DNA of 20,949 bases from a virus. A program made the position numbers and the translations under genes. Under the pieces are notes generated by a model. That model ran no database searches. It was not told where the DNA came from and saw only the letters and a program-made list of their open reading frames with translations. The stretch is from positions 1 through 20,949 of the IMG/VR virus record IMGVR_UViG_3300033153_004327. The stretch is one strand, 5' to 3'. Below are positions 1 to 7,768 of the stretch, one piece after another. Position 1 is the stretch's first letter. Each line of letters opens with the position of its first letter.

Positions 1-1
1 A

Positions 2-2035
2 ATTGACACTCCTTTCTATACTCATAACTATAGTGATGATGTAATTGCTCTTCATAAATTAAAAGAATCTTTAGACATGCTGGACACTATTTATAAAACA
101 TGGACTCATGTAGCTTTTGATTATGAAACAACCGGAATTAAACCTCATAGAGAAGGTCATTATATTGATTGTGTTGGTTTTTCTAATGGGATTATAGGTG
201 TGGGGATGCCTTATTTTGATAATCCTGATTTTCATAAGAAAATGAAACTTATTCTCAGAAGTACTAAGATAAAGAAGATCGCTCACTCAAGTAAGTACGA
301 AGATACCTGGACTCACATCAGAGGAATTAAACAACATGTCCGGAATATGTATTGGTGTACTATGATAGGAGCTCACTGTCTACATAATAAAAAAAATGTT
401 GGAGCTAAGTATCTTATCTTTTGTAAACTGGGAATTCTTAATTATGATTCTGAAGTGGATAAATATTTAAAACCTACTGAGGAAGAAGAATTAAAATATG
501 GAAGAAATGCGATTAATCAAATTCATTTAGCTGATACTCATCAAAAACTTTTGTATGTAGCTCGTGACGCCCATCTTGAATATAAATTATTTGAGTACCA
601 GGATTCCAGATTGAAAGGAAAGTTAAGAGAAGGTTTCTTATTTCTTCATAAAGGAACAATGGCTCATGGGATTATGGAAGCTGCTGGTTTTAAAATAAAC
701 ATGAAAGAAGCTGAATTAAATACTGGTTTTGTAAAAGCTAAAATGGATGGTCTCTGGGATCGTATACTTGAATTACCTGAGAGTAAAGGTTGGGACCGGA
801 AGATACAGGGGAAAGGATTCCAATATCATGTTTATGATAAATTAAGATTTGATGTTCCTGTAGGTATGTCTGATGATTTAAAACCCGGAAACAGACCTGA
901 TAATGAAGAAGCTCTTCTCAGTCTTAAAAATGATTTTACTGATACCATTGTTAAAATAAGAAAGCAGAAAAAAATATATGACACTTTAAACAAATATACC
1001 ACTGAAGCCTGTGATGGAATGATCCATCCAATATTCTCTACACACAACGTCCAGACATTCCGTTCAGGCTGTTCTAATCCTAATATCCAAAATCCATTCA
1101 AGAGAAATAAGAAAGCCAGAACAATGTTACGATCAGCTTTAAGACCATCCCCGGGGAATGAGATATGGGAATGGGATTATAAGATGCTGGAAGTTGTAAT
1201 TGCTGGTTGTGTATTTAAAGATCCTGAATGGTTGGCTTATTGTTTTGATCAGGAAAATGCTGACATGCATAAAGATGTAGCTTTTGAAATGCTCTTTCTT
1301 GATGATGAAATTTATGATAAATGGATGGGAGTTACAGATTCTCTTACAGGTGGTAAAGTAGCTAAAGTTGTCAGACAGGCTAGTAAAAACGGTTATGTGT
1401 TCCCGTCTGTCTATGGTGCTGGAGTTGAAAAGACAGCCAGTGGAGTATGGAAACAACTTCCGGATATTACAAAGAAACATTTAGCTAAAATTGGAATGCC
1501 TAATGAAGTAGGAGGTCGTCAGAAAGGATCCCCTATTAATTCTTATGGTCGGTTTAAAGAATGGATGAAAATCTATATCGATTATTACTGGAATGAAAAG
1601 TACCCTACTTATAAAGCCAATAGAGACATCATGTACAAGAAATATTTAAGAGATGGTTATGTGGACATGGTGACTGGATTCAGATACTGGGGGCCTATGA
1701 GTTTTAATAACTTCTGTAATGGTCCGGTCCAGGGACCTGCCAGTCATATTAAATTATGGACTATGGAAAAGACCCAGAAGGAAGCTAAAAAACTTGGACT
1801 TAGATCAAAACAGATTTATGAGATTCACGATAGTATCGGCTGGGATGGCAACCCGGAAGAGAAAGAAATTGTCAGTGAAATAATGTTTAAATTTGGTACT
1901 CAGTATGTTCGGGAACATTGGGATTGGATTATCTCTCCTTTAACTTTAGAAATGGAAGTAAGTGGAATTGATGGAACCTGGAATGATATGTATGAAATAA
2001 GTGATTGGGTTAAAGATGAATGGAGAGAATTATGA
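2..2035 (+). CDS. DNA polymerase, family A (PolA/T7 type) with 3'-5' exonuclease domain; 5' end outside window
   Basis: Replicative phage DNA polymerase. The frame is open from base 2, so the ATG at 77 is internal and the gene begins upstream. Residues below count from that Met. Proofreading exonuclease: motif I FDYETTG (D15, E17), motif II around HSSKYED (D76), motif III YVARD (Y160, D164). Polymerase: TFRSGCSNPNIQNP at 327-340 resembles the conserved T-R-S-x-P-N-x-Q-N-P block, motif A WDYKMLE (D367, E372), motif B R433-x3-K437 through YG (445-446), motif C IHDS (H584, D585). There is no 5'-3' exonuclease domain. Odd points: motif C reads HDS rather than the usual HDE, and motif B has one extra residue between the Lys and the Tyr-Gly compared with Klenow or T7 as I recall them. 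The stop overlaps a small ORF by ATGA. The family call is secure; the exact subfamily is not. Confidence 0.95.
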   Translation: MDTPFYTHNYSDDVIALHKLKESLDMLDTIYKTWTHVAFDYETTGIKPHREGHYIDCVGFSNGIIGVGMPYFDNPDFHKKMKLILRSTKIKKIAHSSKYEDTWTHIRGIKQHVRNMYWCTMIGAHCLHNKKNVGAKYLIFCKLGILNYDSEVDKYLKPTEEEELKYGRNAINQIHLADTHQKLLYVARDAHLEYKLFEYQDSRLKGKLREGFLFLHKGTMAHGIMEAAGFKINMKEAELNTGFVKAKMDGLWDRILELPESKGWDRKIQGKGFQYHVYDKLRFDVPVGMSDDLKPGNRPDNEEALLSLKNDFTDTIVKIRKQKKIYDTLNKYTTEACDGMIHPIFSTHNVQTFRSGCSNPNIQNPFKRNKKARTMLRSALRPSPGNEIWEWDYKMLEVVIAGCVFKDPEWLAYCFDQENADMHKDVAFEMLFLDDEIYDKWMGVTDSLTGGKVAKVVRQASKNGYVFPSVYGAGVEKTASGVWKQLPDITKKHLAKIGMPNEVGGRQKGSPINSYGRFKEWMKIYIDYYWNEKYPTYKANRDIMYKKYLRDGYVDMVTGFRYWGPMSFNNFCNGPVQGPASHIKLWTMEKTQKEAKKLGLRSKQIYEIHDSIGWDGNPEEKEIVSEIMFKFGTQYVREHWDWIISPLTLEMEVSGIDGTWNDMYEISDWVKDEWREL

Positions 2036-2148
2036 TAATCCCAGATAAATCATTTAGAATTTTTAATAAAAAAGAAAACAGATTTCTTAAATGGTTAAAA
2101 AAATTAAAGTTCCTAACATGGAAGAATAATGACCAATATAATTTATGA
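2032..2148 (+). CDS. Possible 38-residue basic peptide
   Basis: A short ORF whose ATG overlaps the polymerase stop (ATGA) and is preceded by GGAGAG at good spacing inside the last polymerase codons. It ends 20 bases inside the next gene. The product is rich in Lys, Phe and Trp (for example RFLKWLKKLKFLTWK), with no domain I recognise. It fits the coupling style of this operon and fills the gap between polymerase and the zinc-ribbon gene, but its length and its overlap with the next gene leave it uncertain. Confidence 0.35.
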   Translation: MIIPDKSFRIFNKKENRFLKWLKKLKFLTWKNNDQYNL

Positions 2149-2311
2149 TCCAAAAATTAAAGAATTGCTATGTTCTAAATGTAAGGACATTGCAAAATGG
2201 AATACTGATGGAGATTTAGAGTGTACAAATTCTGATTGCAGATATGTCTATAAAATGTTTGAAGAAAAAAAGAATAATTGTAACTTTGAACATTGTGTTC
2301 TTTTTAAATAG
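2129..2311 (+). CDS. Small zinc-ribbon-like protein (60 aa)
   Basis: A 60-residue protein with CSKC at 15-18 and C32-x4-C37 on either side of a short beta-like stretch, the spacing of a small zinc ribbon. The tail (KKNNCNFEHC) carries two more Cys and one His. A GGAAG sequence lies four bases before the ATG and supports this start. Tiny zinc ribbons are common in phage replication operons and often act as nucleic-acid or protein-binding adaptors, but nothing shows a specific role here. The fold is inferred from Cys spacing only. Confidence 0.7.
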   Translation: MTNIIYDPKIKELLCSKCKDIAKWNTDGDLECTNSDCRYVYKMFEEKKNNCNFEHCVLFK

Positions 2312-2354
2312 TCCGTAATAGAGCATAGAATCTATAATTATAAAGAGGAGAAAT

Positions 2355-2786
2355 ATGAATAAAGAAATGAAAGATGAATTATTAAAAATCACTAAAGAAA
2401 CTTTAGCTCCTGAATTACCAAAAGAAGAGGAAGCAATAAAGAAGATTAAAAATAAATCTATCATGGCAAACGTCTATCGTCATGGTCCTCCACCGGATAA
2501 TCCGGAGCACATGCATAAACAGCCACATCCTTTAAACAAGAAAAAATCAGTCAGATTTATAAAACAAGAGGGAAGAATGTATTTTAATATGGGTGACTGG
2601 CTTAAACCATATAAGAATAAACTCTTTGAAAGAATGGTGAAAATGACTGTAAAACCTCCAGCAAATAAGAGACTGGATCAATTATGGATGTGGATTGATG
2701 CCTGGCAGTTAATAGAAAAAGCTGTAAAAAAGAATATGGACCCTGTTGAAGTAGTTAAAACCTGGCAATCTGGGAGATTATTCTAA
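2355..2786 (+). CDS. Hypothetical protein between polymerase and clamp loader (143 aa)
   Basis: I do not recognise this family. A strong ribosome binding site (AAAGAGGAG) precedes the ATG. The N-terminal 35 residues are charged and probably helical. Residues 44-60 are rich in Pro and His (RHGPPPDNPEHMHKQPHP) and likely extended. The C-terminal half (about 75-143) holds Trp-rich helical stretches (LDQLWMWIDAWQL). Its stop shares one base with the start of the clamp-loader gene (TAATG), so the two are probably translated together. T4 pairs its clamp-loader ATPase with a small non-ATPase subunit (gp62), and this gene's position invites that idea, but I see no sequence likeness to gp62. Confidence 0.75.
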   Translation: MNKEMKDELLKITKETLAPELPKEEEAIKKIKNKSIMANVYRHGPPPDNPEHMHKQPHPLNKKKSVRFIKQEGRMYFNMGDWLKPYKNKLFERMVKMTVKPPANKRLDQLWMWIDAWQLIEKAVKKNMDPVEVVKTWQSGRLF

Positions 2787-3727
2787 TGGGATATACTAAA
2801 AAATATAGACCTGATACTTTTGAAAAAGTTATTGGTAACAAATCACAGGTGGCAGCCCTGGAAAAAAGTGTCATAAGAGATAATCCTGTACAGGCTTATA
2901 TAATTGTAGGACCTCATGGTGTTGGTAAAACTACTCTGGCAAGAGTGGCCTGTAAAGCTTTAAATATAGATCCTTTCAATATTGTAGAAATGAATTTGGC
3001 TCAGGATGGTCTTAAAAAAGACTCTGAAGAAATTACAAATGCTTGCAACACAGTCAGTATGGGAAATAGAGGTTGGATCCTTGATGAAATGCAAGCTTCC
3101 AGTAAAGCTTTTCAAAATGGCATTCTTAAACTTCTTGAAGAACCTCCTGCTGCAGATTTCTTTTTTATCTGCACTACTGACCCTGCAAAAATCTTAGATA
3201 CTGTCATAAGCCGGTGTACTCCTATTAAACTTACTCTGGTTAAAGATTCTCAAATTAAAAAGTTATTGAAAGGAATCTGCAGAGAAGAGAATTATCTTCT
3301 TGATCCAGAGATATTAGAAATGATTGCAGAAGCTGCTGATGGTCATGTACGGGACGCTGTTAAGTTATTGGATACTGTATCCGGAATGGAAGAAGAGTTT
3401 ATTCAGGAGTACCTTGAGAGTAATGTGGCAGGACTTAATGAAGATATCCCGGAAGTAATAAACTTCTGTAGAACATATTTTACCGGTAATTCTAATAAAT
3501 CTTTAAAAATACTTGGAGAACTTAAGAAAGAAAGAGTAGAGCCTGAAACAGTTAGAAGAACACTACTGAACTATGGTGCATCTATTATACTTAGAGATAG
3601 ATTAAGAGCTGGCAAAAGAATTAACGAAGTAGCTGAAATGTTGGAATGGTTTGAAGAGCCTCTGTTCGATACCGGAACAGCATGGCCTTTATTGATAACA
3701 AGAACTGTAAGAAGTTTTACAGATTAA
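2786..3727 (+). CDS. Sliding-clamp loader ATPase subunit (AAA+, DnaX/RFC/gp44-like)
   Basis: Loads the processivity clamp at primer-template junctions using ATP. Visible motifs: Walker A GPHGVGKTT (residues 42-50), Walker B WILDEMQ (D100, E101), sensor 1 ICTTDPAKI (128-136), the SRC motif with the trans-acting arginine finger (142-144), and a sensor 2 region GHVRDAVKLLD (186-196). The N-terminus KYRPDTFEKVIG is the usual clamp-loader opening. The Cys4 zinc module of bacterial DnaX between Walker A and B is absent, so it resembles RFC small subunit or T4 gp44 more. The C-terminal 200-313 is a helical collar-like region. No sliding clamp gene is visible in the window, so it is either elsewhere or supplied by the host. 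Confidence 0.93.
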   Translation: MGYTKKYRPDTFEKVIGNKSQVAALEKSVIRDNPVQAYIIVGPHGVGKTTLARVACKALNIDPFNIVEMNLAQDGLKKDSEEITNACNTVSMGNRGWILDEMQASSKAFQNGILKLLEEPPAADFFFICTTDPAKILDTVISRCTPIKLTLVKDSQIKKLLKGICREENYLLDPEILEMIAEAADGHVRDAVKLLDTVSGMEEEFIQEYLESNVAGLNEDIPEVINFCRTYFTGNSNKSLKILGELKKERVEPETVRRTLLNYGASIILRDRLRAGKRINEVAEMLEWFEEPLFDTGTAWPLLITRTVRSFTD

Positions 3728-3740
3728 AAAGGAGAAATAG

Positions 3741-4709
3741 ATGGTAGAGATTAGTCGGGACTTAAGAGCCGATAAGCAGATCAATAAAAATCTGTTGGAT
3801 GAAGAAGCAGAGATGCAGCCTTATGTGTATGGTGAATGGGCTGAATTAGTTGTTCAAGCTAAAGAAGATGCTGACAAAGCTAAACTTACTCTGGATAAAG
3901 TTAAATCTGAAAGATTCATGTTCCATAAAACACCAGATGAACCAGGAGAAAAACCTGCTACAGATAAAATGGCAGAACATCTTGTAAATTCTGATCCGGA
4001 AGTTATGAAAGCTCATAAAGCTTATATTACAGCAAATAAAACTTTGGGTTTCTGTAAAGTAGCTGAAGAATCTATGCAACAGAAAAGAAGTATGATTAAA
4101 ATCCTTACAGAACTTCACACTACAAAATATTTTGTAAAGGAAGAAATGGGAGTTGATGTCCGGGAGAATAAAAGAAAAACTAAAGATGCTGCAAATTCTT
4201 CTATGGATGAGAATGTTTCTGAAATGAATAAGAAACGAAAGAAGAAAAAGAAACTTCCTAAACCTGAACCAATTGTTATTGAAGAAGAAGATGAGGAAGA
4301 TGATGATTTATACGGTGATGATCTGGATGAAGATGAAGAGCTTTATGATGAAGCAGAAGGGATTGGCACTACTGATCCGGAACTTGAAGAAGACGATGAT
4401 CTGGATGTAGATATGGAAGAAGATGAGGAAGAAGCTGTTCCTCCTAAAACCAAAAGAACTGTTAAAAAAGGTGTAGATAAAAAACTTGCAGCTAAAAAAG
4501 CACCTAAGAAAAGAACTGTTAAAGAACAGGCTGCTCTTAATCAAATAGAAGGAAAGAAGCTTCAAAAGGAAATAGCTGATAAAAAGAAAACTGAAAAACC
4601 TAAAGGTAAATGTCCTCATGGATATGAGTTTGGAGTTTCATTTGGATTAGAACCTGAATGTGATGAGTGTGATATAGATAACGTCTGCTTTAAAGCAAGA
4701 TCGAAATAA
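3741..4709 (+). CDS. uvsY: UvsY-like recombination mediator with long acidic/basic tail and C-terminal Cys cluster
   Basis: Probable loader of the UvsX recombinase onto SSB-coated DNA. Residues about 15-132 are helical and, as far as I recall T4 UvsY (137 aa), match its layout: a Tyr/Trp-containing first helix (PYVYGEWAEL), a coiled coil, then a segment reading VNSDPEVMKAHKAY...LGFCKVAEESMQQKRSMIKIL that parallels the corresponding UvsY stretch. What follows is not in T4 UvsY: a Lys/Arg-rich patch (163-171), an acidic tract (about 181-231), a Lys-rich stretch (237-290), and a Cys cluster at C291, C307, C310 and C316. The same cluster ends the next gene, an SSB. AAGGAG precedes the ATG. Position next to SSB and near UvsX supports the call; homology rests on remembered sequence and needs a profile search. 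Confidence 0.6.
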   Translation: MVEISRDLRADKQINKNLLDEEAEMQPYVYGEWAELVVQAKEDADKAKLTLDKVKSERFMFHKTPDEPGEKPATDKMAEHLVNSDPEVMKAHKAYITANKTLGFCKVAEESMQQKRSMIKILTELHTTKYFVKEEMGVDVRENKRKTKDAANSSMDENVSEMNKKRKKKKKLPKPEPIVIEEEDEEDDDLYGDDLDEDEELYDEAEGIGTTDPELEEDDDLDVDMEEDEEEAVPPKTKRTVKKGVDKKLAAKKAPKKRTVKEQAALNQIEGKKLQKEIADKKKTEKPKGKCPHGYEFGVSFGLEPECDECDIDNVCFKARSK

Positions 4710-4724
4710 TTAAGGAGAATAATT

Positions 4725-5876
4725 ATGGCTACAAAAAAGAAGAAACATAGAAGAGTTGGAACTGAAAGAGTAGAGTCTCATGTAAGTACCAACAATGCCA
4801 GGGGTATGTCATCTTACACAGGAGTCTTTGATTTCAAAAAATTAAAGAAAAAACCTGAAGTATTCAAAGTTACCAGAGGTAAATCCAACAGATTTAACAT
4901 TATTCCCTTTGAAATTAAATCTGATCTATTCCCAAAAGTAGCTTCCGGGGATTTGTCAATTGGAGATCTCCATTATGCTATGGAATATTATGTCCATAAA
5001 AGTGTGAATAAATCGAAAGACATTCTCTGTCTGCAGAAGAATTATGGAAAACCCTGTGCACTTTGTGATGAATCTCGTAATCTCTGGGATGAATACAATG
5101 AAACCGGCAGTGAGAAAACAAAGAAACTGGCTATTGCTCTGGGAGCTAAAAGAAGATCAGTTTACAATGTCAAACCTGTCACTGGAGAAGACAAAGGTAA
5201 GATCATGTTTTATGAAGCCTCTACATATATCTTCGGTGATGAACTTGCAGAAGCTGCAAAAGAATGTGCTGACGGTGAAGGTGTAGTCGCTTTTTATGAA
5301 ACAGAAGATGAGGGGAAGATTGTAAAATTTCTGGTACCTGAAGATAAGAAAAAACCTTTCAAACAGTTTTCTTTTATTGATAGAAAGAAACCTGTTCCGG
5401 ATTCTGATATCGATAAAGCTTTTTCCTGGGATGAAGCTCTTGTCCTCATGACAAATAAACAGATCAAAGAATTCTACTTCGGTGAAGATGATGAAGTCAC
5501 TGATGATGATGAAGAAGAAGAAGAATTAGATGAAGAAGAAGAGGAGGAAGAAGGTGACGAGCCTGAATCTGATGATGATGACACTGACGAAGATGATGAC
5601 GAGGAAGAGGACGAAGAAGATGATGCTGACGATGATGATTCAGACGGAGAAGATGACGAGGACTCTGATGAGGATGATGACGAGGAAGAAACCCCTGTAA
5701 AAAAGAAAAAGAAATCTACTTCCAGTAAATCCAAATCATCTTCCAAAAAGAAATCTTCCGGAAGTAAATGCCCTGCAGGGCATAAGTTTGGTCCTGACTA
5801 TGGCAAACATTCTGAATGTGATGAATGTGATCTGGAAATGGCCTGTTACAAAGCAAAGAAAGCTAAAAAGAAATAA
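4725..5876 (+). CDS. Single-stranded DNA binding protein, T4 gp32-like, with acidic region and C-terminal Cys cluster
   Basis: Coats single-stranded DNA during replication and recombination. The N-terminus is strongly basic (KKKKHRR), as in the gp32 cooperativity segment. The core (about 30-250) contains H91, C102, C111 and C114 (CLQKNYGKPCALC), close to the His-Cys3 zinc site of gp32. Residues about 254-322 are almost only Asp and Glu, the usual partner-binding acidic tail of SSBs. Unusually, this is followed by a Lys/Ser linker (326-348) and a Cys cluster C349, C365, C368, C374 with the same spacing as in the upstream UvsY-like protein. Length (383 aa) exceeds T4 gp32 (about 301). AAGGAG precedes the ATG, and a terminator follows the stop. 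Confidence 0.85.
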   Translation: MATKKKKHRRVGTERVESHVSTNNARGMSSYTGVFDFKKLKKKPEVFKVTRGKSNRFNIIPFEIKSDLFPKVASGDLSIGDLHYAMEYYVHKSVNKSKDILCLQKNYGKPCALCDESRNLWDEYNETGSEKTKKLAIALGAKRRSVYNVKPVTGEDKGKIMFYEASTYIFGDELAEAAKECADGEGVVAFYETEDEGKIVKFLVPEDKKKPFKQFSFIDRKKPVPDSDIDKAFSWDEALVLMTNKQIKEFYFGEDDEVTDDDEEEEELDEEEEEEEGDEPESDDDDTDEDDDEEEDEEDDADDDDSDGEDDEDSDEDDDEEETPVKKKKKSTSSKSKSSSKKKSSGSKCPAGHKFGPDYGKHSECDECDLEMACYKAKKAKKK

Positions 5877-5897
5877 TCAGATATTCATAAAAATCAG

Positions 5898-5921
5898 AGC
5901 CCTCTGAAAAGGGGGCTTTTT
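5898..5921 (+). terminator. Rho-independent terminator after the SSB gene
   Basis: An 8-bp stem (AGCCCTCT paired with AGGGGGCT, one T-G pair) closed by a GAAA tetraloop and followed by five T. It starts 22 bases after the SSB stop, and the next gene's AAGGAGGAG ribosome binding site begins immediately after the T run. No promoter can fit between, so downstream genes depend on read-through. It likely sets a high level for upstream products (SSB, UvsY-like) relative to the downstream ones. Confidence 0.85.
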
Positions 5922-5932
5922 AAGGAGGAGTC

Positions 5933-6313
5933 ATGTCATCAGAAGTTTATCTTAAAACAGGTGAAGCACTGGCTATGCTTAAACGGTTTAAAGTCGAATA
6001 CACTATTCAAGCTTTACGGCTTCAGCCCTTTGCCTGGAAGAATAAAAAAGACAAACACTGGTATTTCAAACGTGATGAACTGATTAGTTTTTTAAAAATA
6101 AGAAAAGGAACTTCTAAATGGAAATTGATTCCTTATCCCAAAGACAATAATAGAGTTCGTATGTGGAGAATTATTGCTTTGAATCGTTTAAGAGTAGCTA
6201 TTTATCAGAATAAGGATGTGATCCATCATGAAGACTACAAAACCCTCCTTGAACTCCTGGATAGAAAGCCAGGTAGAATCAGTAATAAAGAAGGAAATAA
6301 AAATGAAAACTGA
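5933..6313 (+). CDS. Excisionase/MerR-like winged helix-turn-helix DNA-binding protein (126 aa)
   Basis: The first 55 residues follow the excisionase-type HTH pattern: YLKTGEALAML (recognition of the first helix), a second helix with TIQALRLQPFAW, then a wing ending HWYFKRDELISFL, the usual last helix of this fold. The remaining 70 residues are basic (RVRMWRIIALNRLRVAIY) and unassigned. It is preceded by a very strong ribosome binding site (AAGGAGGAG) directly after a terminator, and its end overlaps the start of the uvsX-like gene by 11 bases. It may act as a regulator or as an accessory DNA-bending protein in recombination. The fold is inferred from pattern only. Confidence 0.65.
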   Translation: MSSEVYLKTGEALAMLKRFKVEYTIQALRLQPFAWKNKKDKHWYFKRDELISFLKIRKGTSKWKLIPYPKDNNRVRMWRIIALNRLRVAIYQNKDVIHHEDYKTLLELLDRKPGRISNKEGNKNEN

Positions 6314-7538
6314 ATTTGCAAGAACAGGATGTCATCTTCTTGACCTTTATTTTGGAGGAGGAAGAGGACTGGGTATTCCTTATGGATGTGCTATCAATCT
6401 ATGTGGTGATACCGGTAGTGGAAAATCTATGCTTGGTAATGAAATGATTGCTGCAGAACATCATCACAGAAAAGATAATTTTGACTGGCAGTATGAAGAT
6501 GGTGAAAATGGTAATAATTTTGACACCACTGAACTATACGGTGTTGATATAATGGGAGGAAATCTTTTACTTGATCATTCTAAAAAATTACCTTTAAAAC
6601 CTAAAACAGTAGAAGATATGGATGCTAGACTTTCTATTTTTCTTGAAATGTTACCTAAAAAACATTTTGGAATATATTTCATGGACAGTTTGGATTCTAT
6701 TTCAGATGAAGATAAATTGAATCGTTCAGAAAAAAGAAAAGAAGAATATGAAAAAGGTAAAACTTTTGATGAAGGTACTTATGGAATGGGAGCTGCAAAA
6801 TTTTTAAGTCAGGAGTTCTTCCGGAATCAAACTGCAAAGCTTCAAGGTAGTAAAGTAATACTGGGTATTGTTAGCCAGGTCCGGGAAAAAATAGGAGCTA
6901 AACAATATCAGAAAAAATTAAAAACTTCCGGTGGAAAAGCAAAAAGACACTGGATGGATTTAGAAGTGTGGTTTACTCCTGTCAGAGACCTTAAAAATGA
7001 AGGTAGTGATTTAGTCAATGGTATCTTTGTAGAAGTAGAAGGTCTTAAATCCCGTGATGGTCGAATGAAAAGAAAAGCTCGTTTTCTCTACTATACTGAT
7101 TTCGGTATTGATGATGTGGGGACCAGTCTTACTTTTCTTTATGGACTCAGAAGTCCCAGTGGAGAATATCGAAAAACTGTAGCTAAAAACATACCTTGGA
7201 ATCCTGGAGATACTGATAAACCTAAACCAGATCTTGATGGTGTTACTGAATGGTTGAAAACTGAAGAAAAAATGTTAGAAACATATAGAGATTTCCGGAA
7301 AAAAATAGATGGTAAAAGAGCTGTTAAAGCCAGTACTGTCATGGAATTTAAAGAAAGGAATAATCATTCAAAAAAATCATTTGAAGATTTCTTTGGTGCT
7401 CCTTCTGATTTTGACACTCTCAGATTGCAGATAATGAAGGATCCAAAAATGAAAAAAGAACTTGATAAAAGAGTTACTGAGAAATGGGAAGCTATTGAAG
7501 CAGCTGCAGCAAGTGGATTAGGGAGGAAATACGGATGA
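6303..7538 (+). CDS. uvsX: UvsX/RecA-like strand-exchange recombinase
   Basis: ATP-dependent recombinase that forms filaments on single-stranded DNA and drives strand invasion. Numbered from the ATG at 6303: Walker A GDTGSGKS (35-42), Walker B IYFMD (124-128), and a RecA loop-2-like block QVREKIGAKQYQKKLKTSGG (192-211) followed by the beta-strand WMDLEVWF, which matches the RecA order of IRMKIG...GG...LDI. The C-terminal 110 residues are helical and specific. I chose 6303 rather than the in-frame ATG at 6228 because AAGGA lies seven bases before it, the UvsX-like sequence starts right there, and the upstream start would overlap the HTH gene by 86 bases. Neighbouring UvsY-like and gp32-like genes complete the trio. 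Confidence 0.85.
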   Translation: MKTEFARTGCHLLDLYFGGGRGLGIPYGCAINLCGDTGSGKSMLGNEMIAAEHHHRKDNFDWQYEDGENGNNFDTTELYGVDIMGGNLLLDHSKKLPLKPKTVEDMDARLSIFLEMLPKKHFGIYFMDSLDSISDEDKLNRSEKRKEEYEKGKTFDEGTYGMGAAKFLSQEFFRNQTAKLQGSKVILGIVSQVREKIGAKQYQKKLKTSGGKAKRHWMDLEVWFTPVRDLKNEGSDLVNGIFVEVEGLKSRDGRMKRKARFLYYTDFGIDDVGTSLTFLYGLRSPSGEYRKTVAKNIPWNPGDTDKPKPDLDGVTEWLKTEEKMLETYRDFRKKIDGKRAVKASTVMEFKERNNHSKKSFEDFFGAPSDFDTLRLQIMKDPKMKKELDKRVTEKWEAIEAAAASGLGRKYG

Positions 7539-7768
7539 AAAATCTCACACAACTGATGAGAGAAAATAGTGTAACTGATAAACAAATGTATGATAAATAT
7601 AAAGCTTTTAAAGTTCACATGAATAACAATCGTAATTTTGGTATGTCTATGAGAATGGCTTTTAATGGTAGTGAACAATTTGTTTTGGCTGCTTTAGGTT
7701 TAAATTATTTGGAAGATGTTTTAGCTCATAGAGAAGAAGACATCCATCAAATGAGATTATTTCAATGA
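7535..7768 (+). CDS. Small hypothetical protein between recombinase and resolvase (77 aa)
   Basis: No family recognised. It is mostly helical, with a charged N-terminal half rich in Lys, Met and Asn and a more hydrophobic helix near FVLAALGLNYLEDVL (49-63). It starts with ATGA overlap on the recombinase stop after GGAGGAAA and ends with ATGA overlap on the resolvase start. Such tight coupling on both sides suggests a role with these recombination proteins, but that is inference from position alone. Confidence 0.75.
   Translation: MKNLTQLMRENSVTDKQMYDKYKAFKVHMNNNRNFGMSMRMAFNGSEQFVLAALGLNYLEDVLAHREEDIHQMRLFQ

Noticed and set aside
2333-2338. TATAAT as a promoter -10 before the 143-residue gene
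   Set aside because: No acceptable -35 lies 16-18 bases upstream and the region is AT-rich, so a chance match is likely.
2355-2786. Clamp-loader small subunit (gp62) identity
   Set aside because: Only the location supports it; no sequence likeness to T4 gp62 could be seen.
4308-4619. Minus-strand open frame rich in Phe and Ser
   Set aside because: Shadow of the acidic and Lys-rich codons of the UvsY-like gene; the composition mirrors the sense strand.
5474-5746. Open frame on the minus strand coding almost only Ser
   Set aside because: It is the complement of the GAT/GAA/GAC/GAG-rich acidic tract of the SSB gene; low complexity keeps stops away. No ribosome binding site.
6228-6302. Upstream ATG of the recombinase at 6228
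   Set aside because: It lies in the HTH gene in another frame, has no ribosome binding site, and adds 25 residues with no likeness to the family; 6303 has a good site.
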